From the NCBI RefSeq assembly GCF_004519305.1, contig NZ_SOZA01000011.1:62001-126000 (forward strand): a DNA stretch of 64,000 nucleotides. The letters run 5' to 3'. Made by a program: the position numbers and the translations under genes. Shown here piece after piece: positions 12,547 to 23,098 of the stretch. The notes beneath the pieces are model-generated. The model was not told the origin of the DNA and did no database searches. It saw only the letters and a list, made by a program, of their open reading frames with translations. Origin of the DNA: Pseudomonas sp. RIT623 (lineage in GTDB: Bacteria > Pseudomonadota > Gammaproteobacteria > Pseudomonadales > Pseudomonadaceae). The first letter of the stretch is position 1; each line of letters begins with the position of its first letter.

Positions 12547-12575
12547 AAAAGGCACGGCTTGGCGCCGTGCCTTTT
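12547..12575 (+). terminator. Rho-independent terminator after the amidase gene
   Basis: A perfect 12-bp stem AAAAGGCACGGC / GCCGTGCCTTTT with loop TTGGC starts 10 bp past the amidase stop. The A/T ends make it usable from both strands. Confidence 0.88.
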
Positions 12576-12622
12576 CCGGCGGGGTCTGCGAAAATGCCCC
12601 CACCTTTCTGCCGGATATCGCT

Positions 12623-13687
12623 ATGACCGCCCTGAAGAACGATCGTTTCCTGCGTGCACTGCTCAAGCAACCCGTGGACGTAACCCCAGTGTGGATGATG
12701 CGCCAGGCCGGCCGCTACCTGCCGGAGTATCGCGCCAGCCGGGCCAAGGCCGGCGACTTCATGAGCCTGTGCATGAACCCGCAGTTCGCCTGCGAGGTCA
12801 CCCTGCAGCCGCTGGACCGCTACCCGCTGGACGCGGCGATCCTTTTCTCGGACATCCTCACCATCCCTGACGCCATGGGCCAAGGTCTGTACTTCGAGAC
12901 CGGCGAAGGTCCACGTTTCAAGAAGGTCATCAGCACCCTGGCCGACATCGAGGCGCTGCCGATTCCTGATCCGCAGAAAGACCTTGGCTACGTGATGGAC
13001 GCGGTCAGCACCATTCGCCGCGAACTCAATGGTCGCGTACCGCTGATCGGTTTCTCCGGCAGCCCTTGGACCCTGGCCACTTACATGGTCGAGGGCGGTT
13101 CGTCCAAGGACTTCCGCAAGACCAAGGCCATGGCCTATGACAACCCCCAGGCCCTGCATCTGCTGCTGGACAAGCTGGCCCAGTCGGTCACCAGCTACCT
13201 CAATGGCCAGATCCTGGCCGGTGCTCAAGCGGTGCAGATCTTCGACACCTGGGGCGGCAACCTGTCGGCGGCGGCCTACCAGGAGTTTTCCCTGGCCTAC
13301 ATGCGCAAGATCGTCAGTGGCCTGATCCGCGAGCACGAAGGGCGCAAGGTGCCGGTGATCCTGTTCACCAAGAACGGTGGCCTGTGGCTGGAAAGCATCG
13401 CCGAGGCCGGTGCCGACGCGCTGGGCCTGGACTGGACCTGCGAAATCGGCGATGCCCGCCGCCGCGTCGGTGACAAAGTGGCGCTGCAAGGCAACATGGA
13501 CCCGACCGTGCTGTATGCCAAGCCCGAGGCCATCCGCCAGGAAGTCGCGCGCATCCTCGCCAGCTATGGCAAGGGCACTGGCCATGTGTTCAACCTGGGC
13601 CACGGCATCACGCCGGAAGTCGACCCGGAGCACGCCGGCGTGTTTATCAACGCTGTGCATGAGCTGTCGGCGCAGTACCACCAGTAA
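12623..13687 (+). CDS. hemE: Uroporphyrinogen decarboxylase HemE
   Basis: Removes four carboxyl groups from uroporphyrinogen III to give coproporphyrinogen III in haem synthesis. The protein has 354 residues from [10 protein letters not shown]. It carries the family signature [11 protein letters not shown] at residues 27-37, the catalytic aspartate in [12 protein letters not shown], and the second signature [13 protein letters not shown]. An in-frame open stretch extends upstream into the amidase terminator, but that terminator and the family N-terminus both favour 12623. It has its own terminator downstream and so appears monocistronic. Confidence 0.96.
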   Translation: MTALKNDRFLRALLKQPVDVTPVWMMRQAGRYLPEYRASRAKAGDFMSLCMNPQFACEVTLQPLDRYPLDAAILFSDILTIPDAMGQGLYFETGEGPRFKKVISTLADIEALPIPDPQKDLGYVMDAVSTIRRELNGRVPLIGFSGSPWTLATYMVEGGSSKDFRKTKAMAYDNPQALHLLLDKLAQSVTSYLNGQILAGAQAVQIFDTWGGNLSAAAYQEFSLAYMRKIVSGLIREHEGRKVPVILFTKNGGLWLESIAEAGADALGLDWTCEIGDARRRVGDKVALQGNMDPTVLYAKPEAIRQEVARILASYGKGTGHVFNLGHGITPEVDPEHAGVFINAVHELSAQYHQ

Positions 13688-13706
13688 GCGCCTTTGTGTT
13701 GCAAGG

Positions 13707-13732
13707 AGCCCGGCCAGGTGCCGGGCTTTTTG
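13707..13732 (+). terminator. Rho-independent terminator after hemE
   Basis: AGCCCGG (13707-13713) pairs with CCGGGCT (13721-13727), followed by TTTTTG, 20 bp past the hemE stop. Confidence 0.85.
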
Positions 13733-13803
13733 TTGTATTAAGTTTCAATTCAGCGATCGTCGGTAATCTGTTGCCATCAAAACGCAAACAGGACCCGATC
13801 ACC

Positions 13804-14151
13804 ATGAAAGCCCGTTACCTGCCCCTGATCCTCGCCCCACTGTTCAGCACCGCCGCCCTGGCAGCCGGCTACACCGGCCCTGGCGCTCAAGCCGTGACCA
13901 CCGTTGCCGCCGCCAAGGAGGCTGCCGATGACACCCCCGTGGTGCTGCAGGGTTACGTGACCAAGAAGATCAACAACGACGACAAGTACGAGTTCAAGGA
14001 CAACACCGGCAGCATCACCGTTGAAATCGACGATGAAGACCTGCCGCCGACGCCATTCAATGAGAAGACCAAGGTCAAGCTGACCGGCGAGGTGGAGAAG
14101 CATCTGATGAGCCGTGAAGTGGATGTGGATATCGTCGAGATCATCAACTGA
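13804..14151 (+). CDS. YgiW/YdeI-family periplasmic OB-fold (BOF) protein
   Basis: A 115-residue exported protein. Residues 1-20 are a signal peptide (MKARYLPLILAPLFSTAALA, cleavage before AGY). The mature part is one bacterial OB-fold: VVLQGYVTKKINNDDKYEFKDNTGSITVEI, then VKLTGEVEKHLMSREVDVDIVEI. E. coli YgiW and YdeI, of the same fold, are linked to stress and antimicrobial-peptide tolerance, but the molecular role is unsettled. The start at 13804 is fixed by the signal peptide. It is flanked by the hemE terminator and by the REP array. Confidence 0.87.
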   Translation: MKARYLPLILAPLFSTAALAAGYTGPGAQAVTTVAAAKEAADDTPVVLQGYVTKKINNDDKYEFKDNTGSITVEIDDEDLPPTPFNEKTKVKLTGEVEKHLMSREVDVDIVEIIN

Positions 14152-14171
14152 TCCCAGGCTGATATCGTTCG

Positions 14172-14466
14172 GTAGGAGCCAGCTTGCTGGCGAACCAGGC
14201 GCCGTGCCGCATGGCACCCGCTGTGCCGGTGTTCGCCGGCAAGCCGGCTCCTACGCCGATTACGGCCTGCAATACCCGTAGGAGCCAGCTTGCTGGCGAA
14301 CCAGGCGCCGCGCTGCATGGCACCGGCTGTGCCGGTGTTCGCCGGCAAGCCGGCTCCTACGCCGATTACGGCCTGCAACACCCGTAGGAGCCAGCTTGCT
14401 GGCGAACCAGGCGCCGCGCTGCATGGCACCGGCCGTGCCGGTGTTCGCCGGCAAGCCGGCTCCTAC
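14172..14466. repeat. Three tandem 106-bp units of paired REP palindromes
   Basis: Units start at 14172, 14278 and 14384, an exact 106-bp period; the last is truncated after its second REP. Each unit opens with GTAGGAGCCAGCTTGCTGG and closes with the inverted GCCGGCAAGCCGGCTCCTAC, the BIME-like arrangement. Between them is a further GC-rich hairpin around GGCGCCGCGCTGCATGGCAC. Units differ at only a few bases, which suggests recent tandem duplication. The array fills the 311-bp gap between the BOF gene and the convergent MFS gene and enters the MFS stop codon. Confidence 0.95.
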
Positions 14467-15725
14467 GTTGCTTGCGTCACGTCTGGGGCCGTCTTCGGCG
14501 CTAACTTGCTCAGGTGCAACGCCACCAGCAACGCCACCGCCAGCAGGCTGGCGATGAACAGCCCGATGCCGTTCCAGCCCCACTGGTGCCAGAACACCCC
14601 GCCCGCCGTCCCGGCGACACTCGACCCCGCGTAATAGCTGAACAGATACAGCGACGACGCCTGCCCCTTGGCCTTCAGCGCCCGCCGTCCGATCCAGCTG
14701 CTGGCCACCGAGTGCGCGCCGAAGAAGCCGAAAGTGAACACCAGCATGCCGACGATGATCAGCGCCAGCGGGCTGGCCAGGGTCATCAGCAAACCGCCGG
14801 CCATCACCACGATACTGGCCCAGAACACCTTACGCCGCCCCAGTTTGTCGGCCAGCGCGCCGACCTGCGCCGAGCTGTAGATCCCCGACAGGTACACTAC
14901 CGACAGCAGGCCGACCAAGGCCTGGTTCATGTGGTAAGGCCCGGCCAGCAGCCGGTAGCCTATGTAGTTGAACAGGGTGACGAAGGCACCCATCAGCAGG
15001 AACGCCTCAAGAAACAGCCAAGGTAGCCCGGCGTCCTTGAAGTGCATGACGAAACCGTCCAGCAGGCTGCGTGGCTGCAATGGCCGAGGGCGGAAGTTGC
15101 GCGACTCGGGCAGGACTTTCCAGAACACCACGGCTGCCACCAGGGCCAGGCCGCCCATCACCAGCATTGCCGTATGCCAGCTGACGAAGTCGATCAGCAC
15201 GCCGCTGATCAGTCGCCCGCTCATGCCGCCGATGGCATTGCCGCCGATGTACAGGCCCATGGCCAGGCCGATGTGCTGCGGGTGGATCTCTTCGCTCAGG
15301 TAGGTCATGGCCACCGCCGCCAGACCGCTCAGCGACAGGCCCACCAGGGCGCGGGCGACCAGCACCAGTTCCCAGCTTTGCATCACCGCACTGGCGAGGG
15401 TCGACAATGCCGCGCACAGCAGGGCGAAGACCATCACCGGCTTGCGCCCGATGCGGTCGGAAATAGGGCCAGTGATCAACAAGCCGATGGCCAGCATGGC
15501 GGTGGACACCGACAGCACCAGGCTGCTCTGCGCGGCGTTGATGGCGAATTCCCGGGACAGCAGCGGCATCATCGGTTGCACGCAGTACAACAGGGCGAAG
15601 GTGGCGAAGCCGCCGCTGAACAGCGCCAGCACGGTCTTGATGAAGGCGGGAGTGCCTTTTTCGATCCAGATATCGTTGACCACGGGTGTGGGTTCAGGGG
15701 GCAGGGGGGCGACGGCGGATCTCAC
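14463..15725 (-). CDS. MFS transporter (YnfM-like, 12 TM)
   Basis: A 420-residue major facilitator superfamily permease of the inner membrane, probably a drug or metabolite exporter; the substrate is unknown. Hydrophobic helices run throughout, and the loop 2-3 motif is GPISDRIGRKPV. A second, weaker copy (GALADKLGRRKV) marks the second half. The start is GTG with GAGG about 9 nt upstream. The stop codon TAG lies inside the last REP element. The divergent LysR gene across a 124-bp gap probably controls it, a common arrangement. Confidence 0.9.
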   Translation of the reverse strand: MRSAVAPLPPEPTPVVNDIWIEKGTPAFIKTVLALFSGGFATFALLYCVQPMMPLLSREFAINAAQSSLVLSVSTAMLAIGLLITGPISDRIGRKPVMVFALLCAALSTLASAVMQSWELVLVARALVGLSLSGLAAVAMTYLSEEIHPQHIGLAMGLYIGGNAIGGMSGRLISGVLIDFVSWHTAMLVMGGLALVAAVVFWKVLPESRNFRPRPLQPRSLLDGFVMHFKDAGLPWLFLEAFLLMGAFVTLFNYIGYRLLAGPYHMNQALVGLLSVVYLSGIYSSAQVGALADKLGRRKVFWASIVVMAGGLLMTLASPLALIIVGMLVFTFGFFGAHSVASSWIGRRALKAKGQASSLYLFSYYAGSSVAGTAGGVFWHQWGWNGIGLFIASLLAVALLVALHLSKLAPKTAPDVTQAT

Positions 15726-15782
15726 GGACGGATACCTCGGGCGCAGGGGCCAGGTGTTGCGGTGAAAAAAGCATATAGCTGG

Positions 15783-15793
15783 CTAATGATTAG
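15783..15793. promoter_or_regulatory. Candidate LysR operator
   Basis: The dyad CTAATGATTAG lies in the 124-bp gap between the divergent MFS and LysR genes. It has the short AT-rich dyad form that LysR-type regulators often bind. This is inferred from position and symmetry only. Confidence 0.4.
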
Positions 15794-15849
15794 ATCCAAT
15801 ATATTGTTCGACCTGTTTGAGACGTTTTACGACTTGTTTGGAGCGGGCC

Positions 15850-16755
15850 ATGGAACTGCGTCACCTGCGTTATTTCGTCGCTGTGGCCGAAGAGCTGCAT
15901 TTCGGTCGCGCCGCCCAGCAACTGGGAATCTCCCAGCCGCCGCTGAGCCAGCAGATTCAGGCGTTGGAACAGGAGCTTGGGGCGCGCCTGTTCGAGCGCA
16001 CCAACCGTCGTGTAGCGCTCAGCGAGGCCGGCCGGTTATTCCTGGAAGAGGCCCGACAGGTGCTGGCGCAAGTGGAAAAGGCCGCCGATGTGGCCCGCCG
16101 GGCACAGTTGGGCGAACTGGGCGAGATGAAGGTCGGCTTCACCTCTTCGGCACCGTTCACCTCGCGTATTCCCCAGGCCATCCATGCTTTCCGCCAGCGC
16201 TTCCCGGCGGTGCACCTGAACCTGAAGGAAATGAGCAGCCGCGAAGTGGTGGAGGCCGTATTTGACGAGTCCATCGAGGTCGGCCTGATGCGCCCAATGC
16301 CTTTGCCGGACGGTATCGTCTGTACCGAGTTGTTCCGCGAGCCCCTGGTGGCGGTGCTCAATGCCTCGCATCCGCTGGCGGCCGGCAGCGCCCAGGGGCT
16401 GTACATGCAGGCCCTGGCCCAGGAGCCGTTCGTGTTCTTCCCGCGCAGCTACGGCAGCGGCTTGCACGCCCAATTGCTGAGCCTGGCGCGCAAGGCCGGC
16501 TTCACCCCGCATTTCGCCCAGGAGGCGGGCGAGGCGATGACCATCATCGGCCTGGTCTCGGCGGGGCTGGGGGTATCGGTGCTGCCGGCGTCGTTCCAGC
16601 GCATGCGCATCGAGGGCGTGGTGTATCGCACCCTGTTGGACGAGGAGGCGATGACTGCTGTCTGGCTGGTGCGTCGCGCGGCGTCGGGCTCGGCCATGGC
16701 CAATGCCTTCGTCGCCCTGCTGGCTGGGCTGGAGCAGCCCGATGGTGCTGGCTAA
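15850..16755 (+). CDS. LysR-family transcriptional regulator
   Basis: A 301-residue LysR-type regulator. The N-terminal helix-turn-helix (MELRHLRYFVAVAEELHFG ... QPPLSQQIQALEQELG) covers residues 1-60, and the effector-binding domain follows. The DNA-binding stretch HFGRAAQQLGISQPPLS is typical of the group containing BenM/CatM-like and transporter-linked regulators. The start at 15850 was chosen because the family begins MELRHLRYF; an in-frame ATG 33 bp upstream would add an atypical tail. It is probably an activator or repressor of the divergent MFS gene, with the inducer unknown. Confidence 0.9.
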   Translation: MELRHLRYFVAVAEELHFGRAAQQLGISQPPLSQQIQALEQELGARLFERTNRRVALSEAGRLFLEEARQVLAQVEKAADVARRAQLGELGEMKVGFTSSAPFTSRIPQAIHAFRQRFPAVHLNLKEMSSREVVEAVFDESIEVGLMRPMPLPDGIVCTELFREPLVAVLNASHPLAAGSAQGLYMQALAQEPFVFFPRSYGSGLHAQLLSLARKAGFTPHFAQEAGEAMTIIGLVSAGLGVSVLPASFQRMRIEGVVYRTLLDEEAMTAVWLVRRAASGSAMANAFVALLAGLEQPDGAG

Positions 16756-16807
16756 ACCGCCGCGCTGGCCACATACTCGGGCATTCGTTGATACACGGAG
16801 GTCTCTC

Positions 16808-17581
16808 ATGCGGCGCGTGGTGTTCAATCAGAAAGGTGGCGTGGGCAAGTCGAGCATCGCTTGCAACCTGGCGGCGGTCAGCGCCAACGAGGGCTACCGG
16901 ACCCTGCTGATCGACCTGGATGCCCAGGCCAACTCGACCCAGTACCTCACCGGCCTGACCGGCGACGACATCCCCATGGGTATCGCCGACTTCTTCAAGC
17001 AGTCGCTGTCCAGCGGGCCGTTCGCCAAGAAGAACAAGGTCGATATCTACGAAACGCCGTTCGACAACCTGCACGTGGTCACTGCCACCCCCGAGCTGGC
17101 CGACCTGCAGCCCAAGCTCGAGGCCAAGCACAAGATCAACAAGCTGCGCAAACTGCTCGACGAGTTGGACGAGGATTATGAGCGGATCTATATCGATACT
17201 CCGCCGGCCTTGAACTTCTATGCGGTTTCTGCGCTGATCGCCGCCGATCGCGTGTTGATCCCTTTCGACTGTGACAGTTTCTCGCGCCAGGCCCTGTATG
17301 GCCTGCTGGCCGAGATCGATGAGCTCAAGGAAGACCACAACGACGAACTGGTGGTCGAGGGCATCGTCGTCAACCAGTTCCAGTCCCGCGCCAGCCTGCC
17401 CCAGCAGATGCTCGACGAGCTGCTGGCCGAAGGCCTGCCGGTGCTGCCGGTGTACCTCGGCAGTTCGGTGAAGATGCGTGAGTCGCACCACGCCAGCCTG
17501 CCGCTGATCCACCTGGAGCCACGGCACAAGCTGACCCAGCAGTTCGTCGAGTTGCATGATCTGCTGGAGCGCAGCGCCTAG
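16808..17581 (+). CDS. Orphan ParA-family ATPase
   Basis: A 257-residue ParA/MinD-type P-loop ATPase. The deviant Walker A motif KGGVGKS is at residues 9-15, Walker A' DLDAQANST follows, and the Walker B region reads YIDTPPAL. No ParB or centromere-like repeat is nearby, so it is not a canonical partition system. Such solitary ParA proteins can position protein cargo such as chemoreceptor arrays or replicon factors. It begins 52 bp after lysR with a GAGG site. Its stop codon overlaps that of convergent trxC in the tetranucleotide CTAG. Confidence 0.87.
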   Translation: MRRVVFNQKGGVGKSSIACNLAAVSANEGYRTLLIDLDAQANSTQYLTGLTGDDIPMGIADFFKQSLSSGPFAKKNKVDIYETPFDNLHVVTATPELADLQPKLEAKHKINKLRKLLDELDEDYERIYIDTPPALNFYAVSALIAADRVLIPFDCDSFSRQALYGLLAEIDELKEDHNDELVVEGIVVNQFQSRASLPQQMLDELLAEGLPVLPVYLGSSVKMRESHHASLPLIHLEPRHKLTQQFVELHDLLERSA

Positions 17582-18012
17582 ATCCCTTGGCTGCGTAGCC
17601 ATTCCAGTAATGACTGAAGTGGAAACGCACCGGCCTGGCGGGTCAATTCGCGGCCATTCTTGAACAGGATCAGGCTGGGGATCGAGCGGATACCCAACTG
17701 GCCGGCCAGGTTGCGGTTGGCTTCGCTGTCGAGCTTGGCCAGGCGGCAGCGGCCCGAGAGCTGCCGCGCGGCTTGCTCGAAGGTCGGGGCGAAGCTCTTG
17801 CACGGGCCGCACCAGTCGGCCCAGACATCCAGCAGCAGCGGCAGATCACCTTTGATCTGGGCGGCATAGTTGCCTTCGGTCAGCTCGAACGAGGTGCTCA
17901 GCAGCACGTTCTGTTTGCAGCGGCCGCATTTCGGGGTGTCGCCCAGGCGGTCGGTGGGGATGCGGTTGAGGCCGTTGCAGTGGGGGCAGGGGATTACCAG
18001 CGGATTGGACAT
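17578..18012 (-). CDS. trxC: Thioredoxin 2 (TrxC)
   Basis: A 144-residue cytoplasmic thioredoxin with an N-terminal zinc ribbon (Cys9, Cys12, Cys29, Cys32) and the redox site WCGPCK at Cys68/Cys71. The zinc ribbon separates TrxC from TrxA and in E. coli makes it responsive to oxidation. It reduces disulfides in client proteins. The start MSNPLVIPCPHC has GGAG just upstream. The gene overlaps the convergent ParA-like gene by four bases. Confidence 0.94.
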   Translation of the reverse strand: MSNPLVIPCPHCNGLNRIPTDRLGDTPKCGRCKQNVLLSTSFELTEGNYAAQIKGDLPLLLDVWADWCGPCKSFAPTFEQAARQLSGRCRLAKLDSEANRNLAGQLGIRSIPSLILFKNGRELTRQAGAFPLQSLLEWLRSQGI

Positions 18013-18047
18013 CGGGGTCTCCAGTCGAAAGATGCTGCGGCGAACTG

Positions 18048-18098
18048 CGGCTCCCACAGGGTTGGCGCGCTCATTGTGGGAGCCGGCTTGCCGGCGAT
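18048..18098. repeat. REP-type inverted repeat upstream of trxC
   Basis: CGGCTCCCAC (18048-18057) is the inverse of GTGGGAGCCG (18076-18085), which continues as the internal palindrome GCCGGCTTGCCGGC. It lies between the starts of trxC and the end of selO. Confidence 0.75.
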
Positions 18099-18140
18099 CG
18101 AGGGCGAAGCCCTCGCAGAGTTTCACGTGCAGCAATGAAA

Positions 18141-19757
<1,617 letters not shown>

Positions 19758-22700
19758 TCAGGCCGACGCCGTGCCATCCGGCTTCGATTGCTCCATCGGG
19801 ATCAGTTGCTGCTTGCCGCCCTTCTGGTCCATGAGGAATACCTCCACCTGGCGCACCGAAATCTTGATGTTGTGCGCTTTGAACTCGCGGTTGATGTAGC
19901 GGTTCATCTCGTCCAGGGTCGGATTGCGGTCGCCCAGGTCGCGCACGTGCATGCGCAGTTCGTGGTCCAGCGAGCTTTCGCCGAAGTTGAGGAAGTACAC
20001 CAGCGGCTCCGGGTCCTTGAGCACCCGCGGGTTCTCGTGGGCGCCCTTGAGCAGCAGGTCGCGCACCAGGTCCAGGTCTGAACCGTAGTCGATGCCCAGC
20101 TTCAGCGTCACCCGAGTGACCGTGTCGGTCAGCGACCAGTTGATCAACTGGCCAGTGATGAAGGTCTTGTTGGGGACGATGATGTCCTTGCGGTCGAAGT
20201 CGGTGATGGTGGTGGCGCGGATGCGAATACGGCTGACCGTGCCGGACAGGTTGCCGATGGTGATGGTGTCGCCAATGCGCACCGGGCGTTCGAACAGGAT
20301 CATGATGCCGGAGATGAAGTTGGCGAAGATCTCCTGCATGCCGAAGCCCAGGCCCAGGGACAGGGCCGCTACCAGCCACTGCAGCTTGTCCCAGCTGACC
20401 CCGAGGGTGGCCAGGGTGCTGACGATACCAACGCCGGCGATGACATAGGACAGCAGCGTGGTGATCGCATAGGCGCTGCCCTGGGCCAGGTTCAGGCGTG
20501 ATAGCACCAGCACTTCGAGCAGGCCTGGCAGGTTGCTGGCCAGGGCCACGGCGATGCCGGCGATGACCATGGCGCCGAGCAGGTCGCCCAGGCTGATCGG
20601 CACCATGCTGGCGGCCGCGCCGGTGCCGCTGCTGTATTCGTACAGGGTGACGTTGTTGAGGTAGGCGAACACGCTGATCAGGTCGGCCCAGACCCAGTAC
20701 AGGCCTCCGATGAAACCGCCGAGCAAGGCCAGGCGAATCAGGCGCAGCGACTGCTGGTTGACCTGTTCGATGTCCAGGGTCGGCTCCTCGACCACCACTT
20801 CGCCGTCCAGGCCCTCCTTGGCCGCCTGGCGCTTGCTCAGGGCGCGCTGGTAGGCCAGGCGCCGCGCCGCCACCGACAGGCCGCGGACGAACGCGGCTTC
20901 GATCACCAGCCAGAACAGCAGCAGGTACAGGGTGTAGATCAGGCGGTCGGTGAGCTTGAGGGCGGTGTAGTAATAGCCGAAGCACACCGCCACGAACAGG
21001 GCGATGGGCAGCGCGGTGAAGGCCACCCCTACCGCCTTGCGGAACAGCGAGGTGTTGCGGTGCGCCGGGCTGCTCAGCAGCAGGCGGCTGAGCAGCCAGG
21101 CCATCAGCGCGTAGCAGGTCAGCACCACGCCGATGCCCAGCACGTCGTCGGCCAGCGCCGAAGGCTGGTGCTCGGCCACCGCCACCACGCCGACCAGGGC
21201 CAGCACCACGGTGCCCAGGCGGCGTACCCAGCCACGCAGGAACTCGACCTGCGGCTTGTGCCAGCGGAAGTGGATCTCGGCGACCCCACCGGGGGCGAGG
21301 ATGCGGTAGGCGGTGTAGAACACCAGCCAGGCCTGGGCGAGCTGCCACAGCGCGGCGCCGAGGTTGGCGTTCTGCCCACGGGCGTCGAGTTGCAGGGCGT
21401 AGCTGCCCAGGGTCAGGGCCAGGGCCACCGGCAAGGCCAGGAGGATGTTGATCAGGATCGCCTGGGGCGTGTGCCACTGGCTGTCGCGCTTGAAATGGCC
21501 GATGTCCTGGTGGACCTTGCCCAGGCGCCGGTACAGCGCCTTGCGCCGCCACAGCAGGGCGCCGATCACCAGGATCAGCGGCAGGAACAGCAGTGGCTGC
21601 TGCACCAGGCCGTCGCCCAGTTCCTTCACTCCGGCGCCCCAGGGCAGGCTGGCCACCTGGTAGGTCAGGCGCTGGGGTACGTCGCGCAGCCATTGCCAGT
21701 CCAGCGGCTTGTTGCTGGGGATCCAGAACATCTGTTCTTCGAGGGTGGTACGCAGGTTCTGCGCGGTGCTCAGCAACTGCTTCTGGTTCAGTTGCAGGGT
21801 GATGCTTTCATTGAGCAGAGCCGACAGTTCGCGGTTCAGCCGTTCCAGCAGGTCGCTGCGGGTAATCGCCACCTCCAGCAGGGCCTTGCGCAGCTGGGGG
21901 GTGATGTCTTCCTGGGGCTGGTTGGCCAGCAGCTTGTCCACATAGCTGGACGGGCTGCTCATCTGCTCGCGTTCCTGGTTGATCTCGAACTGGTAGAGGC
22001 GGATATCGGCAATCTGGTCGGCCAGGTCGCGGTCGACCTTCAGGTGCGGCAGGGCTTGCTTTTGCTTGTAGAGGATCTTCGATAGCAGCAAGCTGCCCTT
22101 GAGCACGCTGATCTGTTCGTCGAGGGCCTGGTCGGCCTGGGTCAGGCTGTCGAGCTGCTGCTTGGTGCGCAGGTTCTGCTGGGTGACCTCGTTGAGGCGG
22201 TCGGTGCTGCGCAACAGGTAGTCGGACAGTTGCAGGTTCTCGGCGCTCTCGCTGGCCAGCAGATTACTGCCGCCGGCCTTCTGCGCTTCGATCGACTGCT
22301 GGGTGACGGTCTGCTGCGATTGGGCCAGGCGCTTCTGGTTGATCAGCGTCTGCAGGTCCTGGATCTCCTGCTCCAGGCGCGTCGCCCGTTCGATCAGCAG
22401 GTCGTGCCGGGCGTTGCCGAGGTCTTGCAGTTGGCTGTTACCCGCCAACTCCTGGCGACGCAGCAAGTTCAGGGCATTGAGCGAGGCCTGCTCGGCGTTG
22501 AGCTGGTTGCGCTGGTCCGCGTTCAGGGCCTTGCCGTTATCCTTGCCGCTTTTCAGGCTGTTGTTGATCTGCTGGATGCGTATCTGGTTGTTGCTGATCT
22601 CGGCTTGGGCACGCTCGGGGCGGGTCTGGGAGTTGATGATCAGGCTGTTGGCCTCGGACAGCGCCTTTTGCAGGTCGCCCTGCTGGGCGCTGCGTTCGCT

Positions 22701-23072
22701 GAGCATCTGTTCGAGCTGCGGCACCGGGAGGGCGGCATAGCGCTGGGCCACCGGTATCGGGTTGGTGGCCTTGAGCTTGATCAGCTCGCGCTGGTTGTCG
22801 CGTATTTCCTGAGGCGCGCTGGCCAGCTGTTGCTTGAGTTCGGCGAGTTTCTTCTCGCTGTCGTCGCGCGCGGCCAGTAGGGCCAGGGTCTGTTCCAGCA
22901 CCTGCTGCACGGCTTTCTGCTCGGGCTCGGGCAGCTTGCGCTCGGTGATCTTGCTCAGGCTGCCCTGGATGCCCGGGGTAGTCGGGACTTCCGCCATGGC
23001 GGTGAACGGGAGGGTCAGGCACAGCCCCAGCAGGGCTGTGCGGCAGTACGCACGCAGGGACATAGGCAACAT
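19758..23072 (-). CDS. mscK: Large mechanosensitive channel of the MscK/KefA type
   Basis: A 1104-residue protein that releases solutes during hypo-osmotic shock. A signal peptide (LLGLCLTLPFTAMA) is followed by about 450 residues of Gln-rich coiled-coil periplasmic domain. Next come multiple membrane helices from around residue 480, and the C-terminal MscS module. The MscS pore region reads SLGLGFGMQEIFANFISGIMI, with the beta domain VRIGDTITIGNLSGTVSRI after it. The length is close to E. coli MscK (1120). ATG codons at 23072 (MLPMSLRAY) and 23063 (MSLRAY) are both possible starts. The antiporter gene lies upstream on the same strand, so the two may share a transcript for ion and turgor control. 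Confidence 0.92.
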   Translation of the reverse strand: MLPMSLRAYCRTALLGLCLTLPFTAMAEVPTTPGIQGSLSKITERKLPEPEQKAVQQVLEQTLALLAARDDSEKKLAELKQQLASAPQEIRDNQRELIKLKATNPIPVAQRYAALPVPQLEQMLSERSAQQGDLQKALSEANSLIINSQTRPERAQAEISNNQIRIQQINNSLKSGKDNGKALNADQRNQLNAEQASLNALNLLRRQELAGNSQLQDLGNARHDLLIERATRLEQEIQDLQTLINQKRLAQSQQTVTQQSIEAQKAGGSNLLASESAENLQLSDYLLRSTDRLNEVTQQNLRTKQQLDSLTQADQALDEQISVLKGSLLLSKILYKQKQALPHLKVDRDLADQIADIRLYQFEINQEREQMSSPSSYVDKLLANQPQEDITPQLRKALLEVAITRSDLLERLNRELSALLNESITLQLNQKQLLSTAQNLRTTLEEQMFWIPSNKPLDWQWLRDVPQRLTYQVASLPWGAGVKELGDGLVQQPLLFLPLILVIGALLWRRKALYRRLGKVHQDIGHFKRDSQWHTPQAILINILLALPVALALTLGSYALQLDARGQNANLGAALWQLAQAWLVFYTAYRILAPGGVAEIHFRWHKPQVEFLRGWVRRLGTVVLALVGVVAVAEHQPSALADDVLGIGVVLTCYALMAWLLSRLLLSSPAHRNTSLFRKAVGVAFTALPIALFVAVCFGYYYTALKLTDRLIYTLYLLLFWLVIEAAFVRGLSVAARRLAYQRALSKRQAAKEGLDGEVVVEEPTLDIEQVNQQSLRLIRLALLGGFIGGLYWVWADLISVFAYLNNVTLYEYSSGTGAAASMVPISLGDLLGAMVIAGIAVALASNLPGLLEVLVLSRLNLAQGSAYAITTLLSYVIAGVGIVSTLATLGVSWDKLQWLVAALSLGLGFGMQEIFANFISGIMILFERPVRIGDTITIGNLSGTVSRIRIRATTITDFDRKDIIVPNKTFITGQLINWSLTDTVTRVTLKLGIDYGSDLDLVRDLLLKGAHENPRVLKDPEPLVYFLNFGESSLDHELRMHVRDLGDRNPTLDEMNRYINREFKAHNIKISVRQVEVFLMDQKGGKQQLIPMEQSKPDGTASA

Positions 23073-23098
23073 TCTTGGATTACGAGGCAAATCGGAGT

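Noticed and set aside
14172..14466. CRISPR-like tandem repeats
   Set aside because: Units are 106 bp with near-identical whole units and no unique spacers; they are REP palindromes.
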